From: Bacteroidota bacterium
GTDB taxonomy: Bacteria > Bacteroidota > Bacteroidia > AKYH767-A > OLB10
Direction: 5' to 3'
Length of the DNA stretch: 64,000 bases
Assembly (NCBI GenBank): GCA_016717725.1
Contig: JADKFA010000005.1
Coordinates: forward strand, 162,462 to 226,461
Shown here: one piece after another, positions 16,449 to 25,396 of the stretch
How positions within the stretch are numbered: position 1 is the stretch's first letter
Layout of the letters: each line of letters begins with the position of its first letter
Position numbers and translations under genes: made by a program
The notes under the pieces: model-generated
Told to the model about the DNA's origin: nothing
The model's database searches: none
Seen by the model: only the letters and a program-made list of their open reading frames with translations

Positions 16449-17293
16449 TACTGCAGCTTCACCTCTTCTACTTGAATAACTTCTTTAGTAAGTAAGTTCG
16501 ATAAAACTGCAACTAAGTAAACATGATTCACATCCACATCAGACGGAGTTAATGTCGTCGAATAATTTTTTGTGATTTCATCACCCGTAGATAATACACC
16601 CAAATCCTCTCCTAACATTCCGTTAAATGATCCACGTAATACGTGATTGTGAACGTAGGTAGAGTCGTTTATACTTCCATCTTTCTGCCATTTTACAATG
16701 CTGTCTTCTGAAAAATAAACAGCTAAATAAGCTCCATCGGCAATATCGCTCACTACTTTTATTTTTACTTCAGCACTCATCGAATTATTTCCACTATTAT
16801 AACTGGGTGTAATTTCAAGTCCAGCTTTTGCAAGGATGTTACTCCAATCAAAAATTTTACTTTCCCATCCTGCCCAATCAATAATCAATTGATCACTTGT
16901 ACCTGGGTTAAGCATGCGTTGCACCATTCCTTTTGGGAAGGGTTGGCCTATTACATTGAAATCAGTAGCAATTTGAGTGGAAACAGAATTTCTAAAATCA
17001 TAGGTGAAGTAGGGGGCATTGGGAGGATAAGGTGCAGCCCAAAAATCCGCGTGTACTGCTAGTATCACTAATCGTTCGCCATAAATGTCATGTAAGCGCT
17101 TTGCTTCTCTGTGAGCATTTGGGCAAGCCTGACAAGTATGACCTGTGAAGTCTTCTAATAAAACTTTTTGTACGATTGAGTCTCCTCCAATAGGTCCACC
17201 AGTTCCAGTAACGCCATAAGGTCCTTCTATTTTATCGCAAGCTGCAAGAATTGTGATTGCAAATAGGAGTATTGTGTATTGTATCTTTTTCAT
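16448..17293 (-). CDS. Omp28-like lipoprotein with thioredoxin fold
   Basis: This 281-residue protein starts MKKIQYTILLFAITILAAC, a lipoprotein signal with the lipid-bearing Cys at residue 19. Residues ~45-150 are thioredoxin-like with EDFTGHTCQACPNAH, i.e. a CQAC redox motif, and a cis-Pro loop around VIGQPFPKG. The rest is a beta-rich domain (SMSAEVKIKVVSDI). This arrangement fits the Omp28-related family, known in Porphyromonas as an outer-membrane lipoprotein. It lies 50 bases downstream of the DUF6029 gene on the same strand; this pair, often with a TlpA-like gene, recurs in Bacteroidota and suggests a joint outer-membrane role. Confidence 0.85.
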   Translation of the reverse strand: MKKIQYTILLFAITILAACDKIEGPYGVTGTGGPIGGDSIVQKVLLEDFTGHTCQACPNAHREAKRLHDIYGERLVILAVHADFWAAPYPPNAPYFTYDFRNSVSTQIATDFNVIGQPFPKGMVQRMLNPGTSDQLIIDWAGWESKIFDWSNILAKAGLEITPSYNSGNNSMSAEVKIKVVSDIADGAYLAVYFSEDSIVKWQKDGSINDSTYVHNHVLRGSFNGMLGEDLGVLSTGDEITKNYSTTLTPSDVDVNHVYLVAVLSNLLTKEVIQVEEVKLQ

Positions 17294-17343
17294 GTTGTTT
17301 TGCTATTAACTCAAAGGTAAGGATATTTTTTTGGGATATGCAA

Positions 17344-18990
17344 TTAGAATCTACTGGAAACGGTAAGCGATAGTCCGTTGCTCGCAGGAACAAATCGACA
17401 AACACCCCCTACGCAAAGAAGTCCTGCGCGTTGACGTGCCCAAGCCAGACTAATGCGAGTTCCATCTTTTACATAATTTAAACTTCCATTGTAATAATGA
17501 AACTGCTTTTTGCTGTCTTTATTGCCATAATTCCATTCGTCGAAAGCGGTGATGGTCCAGTGTGGAGCCATATTAAATTCCACGAGGAACATAGCCCAGT
17601 TGCCACGGTCTTGTTCAGTAGATAAATGTTCCACATCAAATCGAATGCTATTGGTAGAGCTAAATTTGTATGTGTATTCAATTACGCCAAGATGTGAAGT
17701 TACTTGTCTCTCGTTTACTTTCCCTTCAATTTTTTCGCGGTCGTAAATCTGATAGAGGTAGCTTGCAATCACTTTACTTTTCTTGGATATTTTTTTTGTT
17801 ACCTCAAAAGTTACTTCCTGATAATATCGATCATCCCCAACGGAGAAAAATTCAGTAGTATACCCCAAGGTATCATCTAAATTTTTACGATCAATATCGC
17901 TCACGGCAGCATAATTCATCATAATGGTTGTTCCATATTCACCTCCAAGAGTTGACTTTGGTTTGAAGTTGTAATAGATCTCGGAAGAGCCGCCCATCTC
18001 ACCCAACGATTGTGTTGCAAATGGATACAATGTAGCCAAACGATATGTCTGTTGGCGATTTACGGCTGGCAAATAATTGATCTGTAAACGTGTCCCTGTC
18101 ACATTTCGGTTGCTGCGGTAATCCATATTAGAAACGCGCTTTCCACTCAATCGAATTCCTAAACCTTTTTGTGTATAGGTAAGATTTGTGAATAATGCTT
18201 CCCCTGTATTGTAGGTAAATAAGTTGGCTTGCGATGGATCATTTATTTTGTAAGCGTATTCAGCATCAAAAGCTAGTTTTCCGTAGCGCAAATTAATTCT
18301 ACCTGCATAAGCGCCCACATTTTCGGGCAGAATAAGAGATTGCTTATCATCTTTTTGAAACTTACTCACGAAACTACCGCCCACGCCTATACGAAATTTT
18401 GAATTGGCAAATTGTTCTATGGCATTGTTGATTTGAATTTCACCATCAACTCCTCTTACCACATTTTCAGGATAGGTGAAGAAATCTCTTTGTCTTCCAA
18501 TCACTCCTTTAAATGTAATTCCATTTCTAGGTCGTAAAATCACTTTTAAGCCATCTAAAGAATTATCTAATCCTAAATTAGGCTCCCAGTAAGAACGAAA
18601 GACCAATCCACTCCCAAACTGCTCATAAAAATTCCCAGCAGTTACTGTGATGAAGTCATTAGAATAACTCACATAACGGTTGGTAATGCCATTTCCTTTG
18701 TAGCTAGGATCAAATCCCAAGAGAGTATTTAAGTAACTCTCGTAACGAATTCCTGCCGATAGATTCCCGTTATTGTAATTTAAAACCATAAATCCGTTGT
18801 TGAGATATTTCTCACGAACTTTTGGCGCATCAATAGCAGAGTCGGCCTGATAATATTGTCCATTTGCTTCAAAGTATCCCGAAAAATTACTCGGGGCAAG
18901 ACCTTGTTGCGAATGAGCTGTGTAACTAATGAAGAGGAAGATTGTAATTCCGATTACCCTACGAATGGGATGTATTGACATTGGTTTCAT
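17344..18990 (-). CDS. DUF6029-family outer-membrane protein
   Basis: The start was chosen at the ATG at 18990 (MKPMSIHPIRRVIGITIFLF), which gives a signal peptide ending AHSQ; an ATG at 18981 is equally possible. The mature chain (~520 residues) consists of long amphipathic beta strands: FSGYFEANGQYYQAD, GNLSAGIRYESYLN, NFYEQFGSGLVFRSYWEPNLG and WTITAFDEWNYGN. This matches DUF6029, a large Bacteroidota barrel family of unknown substrate. The chain ends LTVSSRF, the aromatic end typical of barrels. It is transcribed ahead of the Omp28-like gene. Confidence 0.85.
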   Translation of the reverse strand: MKPMSIHPIRRVIGITIFLFISYTAHSQQGLAPSNFSGYFEANGQYYQADSAIDAPKVREKYLNNGFMVLNYNNGNLSAGIRYESYLNTLLGFDPSYKGNGITNRYVSYSNDFITVTAGNFYEQFGSGLVFRSYWEPNLGLDNSLDGLKVILRPRNGITFKGVIGRQRDFFTYPENVVRGVDGEIQINNAIEQFANSKFRIGVGGSFVSKFQKDDKQSLILPENVGAYAGRINLRYGKLAFDAEYAYKINDPSQANLFTYNTGEALFTNLTYTQKGLGIRLSGKRVSNMDYRSNRNVTGTRLQINYLPAVNRQQTYRLATLYPFATQSLGEMGGSSEIYYNFKPKSTLGGEYGTTIMMNYAAVSDIDRKNLDDTLGYTTEFFSVGDDRYYQEVTFEVTKKISKKSKVIASYLYQIYDREKIEGKVNERQVTSHLGVIEYTYKFSSTNSIRFDVEHLSTEQDRGNWAMFLVEFNMAPHWTITAFDEWNYGNKDSKKQFHYYNGSLNYVKDGTRISLAWARQRAGLLCVGGVCRFVPASNGLSLTVSSRF

Positions 18991-19030
18991 ATTGGAGGAG
19001 CTAAAATAGAGCAAATATCTTTATCCTATA

Positions 19031-19514
19031 CCAATTCCATTTATATTTTAGTTCTAAGTTGCGACGTATTTTTTTACCGAGGCGAATAAAAAAATTGATG
19101 CATAGCCATAGCCTACGGAACTTTTTTTTGAGCAGTATTGTTGAAAAAGAGTCCCGAAAGCTATCGTATTAGCGTCAGGCTAATTTAGGGTTTAGCAACG
19201 ATTTGAAGTTGGTTTTGATGGCAATCATCCAATTTGTAGAGACGCCATTAATGGCGTCTCTACAGGAATTCGCCCCCTTAATAGAGCCCGCCTTCCATAA
19301 AATTGGATTCATCCAATTTTATGGAAGGCGGGCTCATCTGTATCATACAACTAATTATTTCAGATGTGTGAAATGGCAACAATTCTTAAAAAGAAATACT
19401 ACAATGTTTACGAGTGAAAAATTCGTTAATTTTCTTTAAGAAATTACGTTTTAGCCTGACGCTAATGCGATAGCTATCGGGAAGCAGATCGGACTAAAAT
19501 AAAATTGGATTTGG
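19031..19514. mobile_element. MITE-like non-coding element, copy 1
   Basis: The element runs from CCAATTCCATTTATATTTTA to AAAATAAAATTGGATTTGG; the ends are imperfect inverted repeats of ~24 bp. A second inverted repeat of ~30 bp follows inside (left 19152-19182, right about 19452-19484; shared word ATTAGCGTCAGGCTA). In the middle are a perfect 30-bp palindrome at 19235-19264 (core GACGCCATTAATGGCGTC) and a 25-bp-stem hairpin at 19284-19335 (arms begin GAGCCCGCCTTCC). A second copy lies at 39690-40196. A 78-codon open frame at 19203-19439 is not conserved between copies, so the element is non-coding and would need a transposase in trans. Confidence 0.8.
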
Positions 19515-19576
19515 TATTTAATTTAGAGATGGTTTTATTGGGGGATTGGGACTCATCAGCCGCTAGATTTAGTCAT

Positions 19577-19600
19577 AAAAAAAGGGAGCTTTTGGCCCCC
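19577..19600 (-). terminator. Terminator of tlpA-like gene
   Basis: On the minus strand GGGGGC pairs with GCTCCC (one G:U) around CAAAA and is followed by seven T, 22 bases past the stop at 19622. Confidence 0.8.
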
Positions 19601-19621
19601 TCTTCTTATTTAAATCCCTTA

Positions 19622-20122
19622 TTATTTCGTAGTTAACTTCTTAATTTCCTCGTACATCTTTTCGTCGTCACCCGGAGAATACGTATTTCTTTGCATCACA
19701 ATTTTTCCTGATCCATCAATTAAAAATGTGTGAGGTACATTGTTTACATTCATGGCTCTTCTGAAATCAGAATTTGGATCTAATAATACATCAAATTCCC
19801 AACCTTTACCAGCAACAAAAGGTGCTACGGAACTCATGGTTCTGGAATCATCAATTGAAATAGCATAAATTTTTACTCCAGTTTCTTTCTGCCAATCAGC
19901 GTACGACTCATTCATATCTTTTAATGAAGCAATACAAGGCTTACACCAGGTTGCCCAAAAATCTATGATAATGGGTTTGCCCTCATTTTTAATATCTGCC
20001 GTGTTGAAGGGTTTTCCGTCAATATCTTTAATGGTGACGGGCGCAATGTCTGTTTTGTTGTCTTGTGCGATGCTGAAATTGAAGATAAAAAGAGAAGCGA
20101 CAACGAGCCATAAATTTTTCAT
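19622..20122 (-). CDS. TlpA-like thiol-disulfide oxidoreductase
   Basis: This 166-residue protein has a signal peptide (MKNLWLVVASLFIFNFSIAQ) and an AhpC/TSA-Redoxin thioredoxin fold. The redox motif WATWCKPC is at about residue 60, and the cis-Pro loop is VNNVPHTFLID. No lipobox is seen, so it is probably soluble in the periplasm. Family members reduce or exchange disulfides in exported proteins, for example during cytochrome maturation. It lies upstream of, but is separated by the MITE from, the DUF6029-Omp28 pair, to which such a gene is often linked. Confidence 0.9.
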   Translation of the reverse strand: MKNLWLVVASLFIFNFSIAQDNKTDIAPVTIKDIDGKPFNTADIKNEGKPIIIDFWATWCKPCIASLKDMNESYADWQKETGVKIYAISIDDSRTMSSVAPFVAGKGWEFDVLLDPNSDFRRAMNVNNVPHTFLIDGSGKIVMQRNTYSPGDDEKMYEEIKKLTTK

Positions 20123-20148
20123 ACTGTTAGTTTAAATTTTTAGAATTT

Positions 20149-20156
20149 CAAAAGTA
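20149..20156 (-). promoter_or_regulatory. Candidate -7 box (TACTTTTG) of tlpA-like gene
   Basis: An exact TAnnTTTG on the minus strand, 26 bases before the ATG at 20122. No clear -33 TTG at normal spacing. Confidence 0.45.
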
Positions 20157-20197
20157 CAAAATTATTGGAGTGAAGGAAAGTATAATTTTTTAGCTTC

Positions 20198-20335
20198 ATG
20201 GAAGCGTCACTAAAGAAAGTAGGTATCTCTAAAAATCTCGCAGACGAGGCAACACCGGAGTTTGCCGAGAGTAAAAAAGGATTTGAAAATTTTTGTAAAA
20301 CGAAGTATCCGATGTTTTTAGTGATACCAAAATAA
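20198..20335 (+). CDS. Possible 45-residue protein
   Basis: The frame ATG at 20198 to TAA at 20333-20335 encodes MEASLKKVGISKNLADEATP followed by a short charged chain ending FLVIPK. It has no recognised domain, signal peptide or membrane helix. The end overlaps the A run of the following hairpin. It could be a genuine small gene or a remnant, and the region around it is rich in gene fragments. Confidence 0.25.
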   Translation: MEASLKKVGISKNLADEATPEFAESKKGFENFCKTKYPMFLVIPK

Positions 20336-20365
20336 AAAAAGGGAATCAGTAGAACCGATTCCCTA
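20334..20365 (-). terminator. Terminator of a lost minus-strand T9SS gene
   Basis: GGGAATC (20341-20347) pairs with GATTCCC (20357-20363), with seven T following on the minus strand. It lies 22 bases past the stop of the sorting-domain fragment at 20387. Confidence 0.8.
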
Positions 20366-20386
20366 AAGTTGATTGATTAGATATTT

Positions 20387-20570
20387 TTATTTAGATAAAA
20401 CAACTTTCTTAATGATGCGTTGTGAATCAGCATCAATTTGAATGAAGTAAGTTCCGTCTTGTAAAGTGTTCATAACAACTTTATGTTGATTGCTCTTAGC
20501 GGTTGTGTAAGTTTCAATGATTTTTCCAGTAATATCATTGTTCGGTTTTAATATCAGGTAGTTAATTTTG
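20387..20570 (-). pseudogene. Fragment: T9SS type A sorting domain
   Basis: On the minus strand, the ~60 residues before the TAA at 20389-20387 read NDITGKIIETYTTAK, then LQDGTYFIQIDADS and a final KKVVLSK. This is the second half of a type A sorting domain. Upstream of about 20570 the frame has no protein-like content and no start. The rest of the gene has been lost, while its terminator remains. Confidence 0.7.
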
Positions 20571-20678
20571 AGATATAATTTTTATGATGAATATAAGTAA
20601 GGAATTAATTCCTGGATCAATTCTTTTAATAAATAGCACTAAGAAGAATCGCTATTCGTATAACAATAATACAATATT

Positions 20679-21170
20679 ATGAAAAAGATTGCATTTCAAA
20701 AACATTTTCTTTTTATTCCAGTGTTTTTTTATTGATGGGCATTGACTCTACATTTTCACAAGTGCCCTATTTTGAAAAATCGATTAGTTAAATTGGTATG
20801 GATATCGCTTTTACCGTTAAACAAGATCCTGATAGTGGTGCGTATCTATTTGGTTAATAATCAAATACAAGTACTCAAGCCGATGACTTCGCGCTTTCGA
20901 AGTTGAGTCCGAACGATGATTTCTTCTAGACTTATTACTACTGTACCCCCGATGTTGATTTTGGTCTTTATATGAATTCGGCCGATTCTTTTGATTTGAT
21001 CATTAGTTGGATCCACACCCTACCCATGGGCAGTTTTCGGTGAAAATCAGGTTTTTGGTGAAGTCATGGGATTCTTTTGATGTTGTTAGGCAATTACTCT
21101 TTCCTGGATATGCCGATAAAAATTATTCAAGTCTTTTGATATCAGTAAGTTAAGAGATGGAAATTGTTTT
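20679..21170 (+). pseudogene. Degraded secreted propeller-type gene
   Basis: From the ATG at 20679 the sequence reads MKKIAFQKHFLFIPVFF, a signal peptide. After a +1 shift it continues as LLMGIDSTFSQVPYFEKSIS and then, across several in-frame stops, as MDIAFTVKQDPDSGAYLFG, ADDFALSKLSPNDDFF and VDFGLYMNSADSFDLIISW. The start resembles the intact start of the broken gene at 25397 (AQVPFEKN). It is a dead copy of a secreted delta-60/propeller-like protein. With neighbouring fragments it makes 20.3-22.0 kb a gene graveyard. Confidence 0.7.
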
Positions 21171-21324
21171 TTAAATACCAAAGGTGAAGCGAGTCAGGAA
21201 ACGGTCAAACTTTAATAAGATGAACTAATTTGCAATCAAATTGTCAGAATTCAAGCTAGGTATTGCTTTGTATAAGGAAGATTTTAGTATCTTTAACCCT
21301 CCAAAGCAAATAATATAAATGCGT

Positions 21325-22043
21325 ATGAAAAAATTTACTCTTATTTTATTATCAGCAGTCGTGTTGGGAAGTTTAAGCAGTGCCGTTGCACAAACTTTTA
21401 CTTTAAGTAACGTCGTTCCTGTTTTAGTACTGATCCATGGACACCTGTTGAATCACATGTAGCTATTTCCAATACTTCTAACTCTCTTAAAAGAGTTCGT
21501 ATTGAAAGAATAATAAATTACATCCAGTCTGGACAATTTGAGTTCTTCTGCTACGGCGCAACTACTGGATTATGTTACCCTCCAGGAACTGCAATGTCTA
21601 ATGGTTTAGATACCATCTTAGGAAACTCCATCGATCATTCGTTTAAAGCAACGTTAAGCCCTACAGGAGTTTTTGGTCCTGCATCTATTCACTATCGTAT
21701 TTTTGATACTGACAATGTAGCGGATTCTATTGGTGTAGATTTAGCTTGGGACATCACAACTTCTCTTGGAGAAAATGATGAGGCATTTGGTTTGTCAAAG
21801 CCATTGCAAAATCCTGCTGATGCATTTACTGTTTATAATTACAATTTAAAGTCAGCTGATAATTCTGATCGCTTAATTGTATTTAATATGTTGGGAACAA
21901 AAGTGAAGTCAATGGACATCCCTGGAAAATCGGGAGCATTGGTTTTAACAACATCCGATTTGAAAGCAGGTATGTATATGGTTTCTTATATTTCTAACGG
22001 AAAAGTAAAAGATACAAGTCGTTTAGTGGTGAATCACCGTTAA
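21325..22043 (+). pseudogene. T9SS cargo gene with one frameshift
   Basis: The ATG at 21325 opens a signal peptide (MKKFTLILLSAVVLGSLSSA, then VAQ). After VVPV the frame goes wrong. Adding one base to the run of four T at 21422-21425 gives VFSTDPWTPVESHVAISNTS and continues without a stop to 22043. The mature ~210 residues have an Ig-like beta domain (SPTGVFGPASIHYRIFDTDN) and a type A T9SS sorting domain (FGLSKPLQNPADAFTVYNYN, then AGMYMVSYISNGK). The gene is probably small and complete except for the single-base loss. A terminator follows at 22066. Confidence 0.8.
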
Positions 22044-22065
22044 TCACTTGAAATAATTGATGGGA

Positions 22066-22086
22066 AGAGGGACTTTTGTCCCTTTT
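22066..22086 (+). terminator. Terminator after the T9SS cargo gene
   Basis: AGGGAC-TTTT-GTCCCT is followed by TTTT, 25 bases past the stop at 22043. Confidence 0.8.
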
Positions 22087-22205
22087 CTATTTTATGGTAA
22101 AATTTATTTATTGATTTTGGAATTGTGCAAGGATTGAAGTTCTGTGAGGCGTATGTCATTCGGCTCAACATAATTTCGGAGAGTTAAAATCGTTAAAAGA
22201 AAAAA

Positions 22206-24515
22206 ATGAATCAAGAAGCATTAGATTATCATTCGTCAGGTAGACCAGGGAAGATTGAAGTTATTCCAAGTAAGCCTTACAGCACTCAACGCGATTTGGC
22301 ATTAGCCTATTCCCCCGGTGTTGCAGAGCCTTGTTTGGAGATTGAAAAGAATCCAGAAGACGTTTATAAATACACCGCAAAAGGAAATTTAGTAGCAGTA
22401 ATTTCGAATGGAACCGCAGTATTGGGTCTCGGAAATATTGGCCCCGAAGCGTCGAAGCCCGTGATGGAAGGAAAAGGATTACTCTTCAAAATTTTTGCTG
22501 ACATCGATGTGTTCGACATTGAAATTGATCAAACCAATGTAGATGATTTTGTAAAAACAGTAAAAGCGATTTCACCCACTTTTGGTGGAATTAATTTGGA
22601 AGATATTAAAGCGCCCGAGTGTTTTGAAATTGAACGCCGACTGAAAGAAGAACTGAAAATTCCAGTGATGCACGATGATCAACATGGAACAGCAATCATT
22701 TCGGGAGCTGCATTGATCAACGCACTTGAAATTTCAGGAAAGAAAATTGAAGAGGTACAAATCGTAGTGAACGGTGCCGGTGCTTCTGCTATTTCGTGTA
22801 CATCGCTGTTTGTTTCTTTAGGAGCTAAGCTCGAGAATATTATTATGCTCGACAGCACAGGAGTGATTCGTCACGACCGTGAAAATTTAGACGTGCACAA
22901 AATTCGTTTTGCTACCCACAGAAATATTAATACCCTTGAGGAAGCGTTTGTAAATGCTGATGTGTTTATTGGTTTGTCGAAAGGAAATATCATCAATGGA
23001 GATCATCTGAGAAGTATGGCCGCTGATCCAATCGTTTTTGCGATGGCGAATCCAGATCCGGAAATTATGTACGACGATGCCATTGCTGCACGTCCCGATA
23101 TCATCATGGCAACAGGTCGCAGCGATTATCCCAATCAGGTGAATAACGTGATTGGCTTCCCTTTCATTTTCAGAGGGGCGTTGGATGTGCGTGCTACACA
23201 AATTAATGAAACGATGAAGTTGGCTGCGGTGCATGCTATTGCGCAATTAACAAAGGAACCCGTTCCCGAATTGGTGAACTTAGCGTACAACAAAAAGAAT
23301 ATTAGTTTCGGAAAAGATTATATCATTCCTAAGCCTCTTGATCCTCGTTTAATTCATACTGTAGCTCCTGCAGTGGCTCGTGCAGCTATTGAATCCGGTG
23401 TAGCACAAAAGCCCATCACCGATTGGGAGAAGTATGAGAACGATTTGAAGAAACGATTAGGTCTCGATAATAAATTGATTCGTGTTATTACCAACAAAGC
23501 GAAGCAGAATCCAAAGCGAGTTGTTTTTGCAGATGCGGATACGTACAAAATTTTAAAGACGGCGCAAATTGTAAAAGAAGAAGGCATCGCTCAGCCCATC
23601 TTACTAGGAAATAAAAAGAAAATTCAAGCGCTCATCGACGAGCATCAATTGCGTTTGGACAATATTCAAATTATTGATCCGCGCGAAGAGAGTCAGACCT
23701 TAGAAGAATTTGGAAAGTTATTTTTCGAGAAAAGAATGCGTCGTGGTTTTACGATGTACGAAGCGAAGAAGATGATGCAAGAGCGCAATTACTATGGCGC
23801 CATGATGGTAGAAACCGGACAAGCCGATGCGCTTATTTCTGGTCTCACACGTAATTATGTGGATACCATTAAGCCTGCACTTCGCATCATTGGTACCGAA
23901 GCGCATGTGGGTAAAGTTGCAGGGATGTATATTTTAATTACAAAAGATGGTCCCATTTTCTTCGCCGATACAACCATCAACATCGATCCTACTTCCGAAG
24001 ACATTGTAGAAATCACCTTACTAACGGCGAGGGCTGTACGTCAATTTAACATTAAGCCTCGCATTGCCTTATTATCGTATTCCAATTTTGGATCGTCCAA
24101 CACCGAAAGTGCATTAAAGATGCGAAGGGCCGTAGAAATATTACATGCGAAGTATCCCGACTTATTAGTGGATGGAGAAATTCAAGCGAACATTGCGTTT
24201 AATCCGCAGATGTTAAAAGACAATTATCCATTTAGCGATTTAGCGGAGCAGGGAGCCAACACACTTATCTTTCCAAGTTTAGATGCGGGGAATATTGCTT
24301 ACAAATTGATGCAAACGCGTGGAGGCGCCGAAGCCATCGGACCCATCATTCTCGGATTGAAAAAGCCCGTACATATTTTACAACTCGGTTCCTCCGTGCG
24401 TGAAATTGTAAACATGGTAACCATTGCAGTGGTGGATGCACAATCAAGAGAATCGGAGTACAATGCCAGTATCAAATCGGATGCTAAAGCTGATAGTCGG
24501 ACTGCGAAGACGTAA
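22206..24515 (+). CDS. maeB: NADP-dependent malic enzyme with phosphotransacetylase-like domain
   Basis: The 769-residue length is that of MaeB-type malic enzymes, which decarboxylate malate to pyruvate with NADP reduction in the cytoplasm. Residues ~1-430 are the malic enzyme part: the active-site stretch DLALAYSPGVAEPCLEI, the metal/substrate region APECFEIERRL and MHDDQHGTAIISGAALINA, and the nucleotide-binding VVNGAGASAISCTSLF. Residues ~440-760 are the phosphotransacetylase-like regulatory domain (RVVFADADTYKILKTAQIV, ALISGLTRNYVDTIKPAL). That domain is thought to bind acetyl-CoA rather than catalyse. The gene is intact and monocistronic. With PEP synthase at 31.5 kb it could feed gluconeogenesis from C4 acids. 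Confidence 0.95.
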   Translation: MNQEALDYHSSGRPGKIEVIPSKPYSTQRDLALAYSPGVAEPCLEIEKNPEDVYKYTAKGNLVAVISNGTAVLGLGNIGPEASKPVMEGKGLLFKIFADIDVFDIEIDQTNVDDFVKTVKAISPTFGGINLEDIKAPECFEIERRLKEELKIPVMHDDQHGTAIISGAALINALEISGKKIEEVQIVVNGAGASAISCTSLFVSLGAKLENIIMLDSTGVIRHDRENLDVHKIRFATHRNINTLEEAFVNADVFIGLSKGNIINGDHLRSMAADPIVFAMANPDPEIMYDDAIAARPDIIMATGRSDYPNQVNNVIGFPFIFRGALDVRATQINETMKLAAVHAIAQLTKEPVPELVNLAYNKKNISFGKDYIIPKPLDPRLIHTVAPAVARAAIESGVAQKPITDWEKYENDLKKRLGLDNKLIRVITNKAKQNPKRVVFADADTYKILKTAQIVKEEGIAQPILLGNKKKIQALIDEHQLRLDNIQIIDPREESQTLEEFGKLFFEKRMRRGFTMYEAKKMMQERNYYGAMMVETGQADALISGLTRNYVDTIKPALRIIGTEAHVGKVAGMYILITKDGPIFFADTTINIDPTSEDIVEITLLTARAVRQFNIKPRIALLSYSNFGSSNTESALKMRRAVEILHAKYPDLLVDGEIQANIAFNPQMLKDNYPFSDLAEQGANTLIFPSLDAGNIAYKLMQTRGGAEAIGPIILGLKKPVHILQLGSSVREIVNMVTIAVVDAQSRESEYNASIKSDAKADSRTAKT

Positions 24516-24539
24516 GCTGTAAACTTATACCTTTCTTGA

Positions 24540-25124
24540 ATGAATATACTTAAAGGAATTATAATTTTCTTCCTATTTATACTTGGTGTACCTGCGATAG
24601 CATGTTCAAATTTTAATGTTGATGATACAATCCGTGATTCTATTACTGTTTCAAAAAAAATGGGGATTGGATTACATGTAAGTTATCATTACAACTATCC
24701 TAATGTTCATAGTACACCAGCGGTAGTTTTTACTTATAAAAACAGCGCATTTATAATGGGTCCGTGCTTAACACAAATTAAGAGTAATACATTAGTATAT
24801 TCAGTTTCTCCTTTAGAGCAAGAGAGTGGAGGTGCCATGTTTGGATATATGTATACTTATAATCAAGTGAAAGGTCCAGTAGTACCTTTTTTTCAAACTT
24901 ATTTTTATGGTTATGAAGTTTATACTATTGAGCATGCACTTGCATATACAGCAAAGCATAAACGCTTGGTCATTGAAAATACTGCTGGCTTTGGTGTGAA
25001 AATTAAAGCAGTAAAAAGCTTCGAAATTCAATTCGCAGGAATTGGTTCGGCGAATGGATTTTTCTTAATCATCGACCAGTTTGTACCTCTTTTAAATATG
25101 GGTTTGCAGTATCGGTTTAGATGA
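24540..25124 (+). CDS. Small secreted/outer-membrane barrel-like protein
   Basis: This 194-residue protein has a signal peptide (ILKGIIIFFLFILGVPAIAC). The Cys after AIA is close to a lipobox but lacks the usual Leu. The mature chain has alternating strands rich in Tyr and Phe (MGIGLHVSYHYNYPN, TPAVVFTYKNSAFIMG, LLNMGLQYRFR) and ends in an aromatic-Arg strand, as outer-membrane barrels do. No known family is recognised. It starts 24 bases after malic enzyme on the same strand, so read-through is possible. Confidence 0.65.
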   Translation: MNILKGIIIFFLFILGVPAIACSNFNVDDTIRDSITVSKKMGIGLHVSYHYNYPNVHSTPAVVFTYKNSAFIMGPCLTQIKSNTLVYSVSPLEQESGGAMFGYMYTYNQVKGPVVPFFQTYFYGYEVYTIEHALAYTAKHKRLVIENTAGFGVKIKAVKSFEIQFAGIGSANGFFLIIDQFVPLLNMGLQYRFR

Positions 25125-25396
25125 TTGCTGAGATTGCATTAAAAATCCATTGATGGTTTTGTGGGGTTGTAAAAATTATTATATTTGAATATGAATAAAC
25201 TGGAATATTTTATCGAATGCTTGACAACCTGTATTTAGGTAACTGATAAAATATAGCAGGTATAAGTAAGTTAGGTGCAAATTATGCTAAAGGTATTTGA
25301 CAATCAAAGTATGCTATTTAAAGATACTCAACGCTATTTTTTTTAGAGAAAATTTAACAACTATTCAATTCCATGACCCTACAAAGAATCCTATTA

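Noticed and set aside
19203..19439. 78-codon open frame inside MITE copy 1
   Set aside because: The frame is not preserved in copy 2, and it spans the palindrome and hairpin, so it is very unlikely to be a gene.
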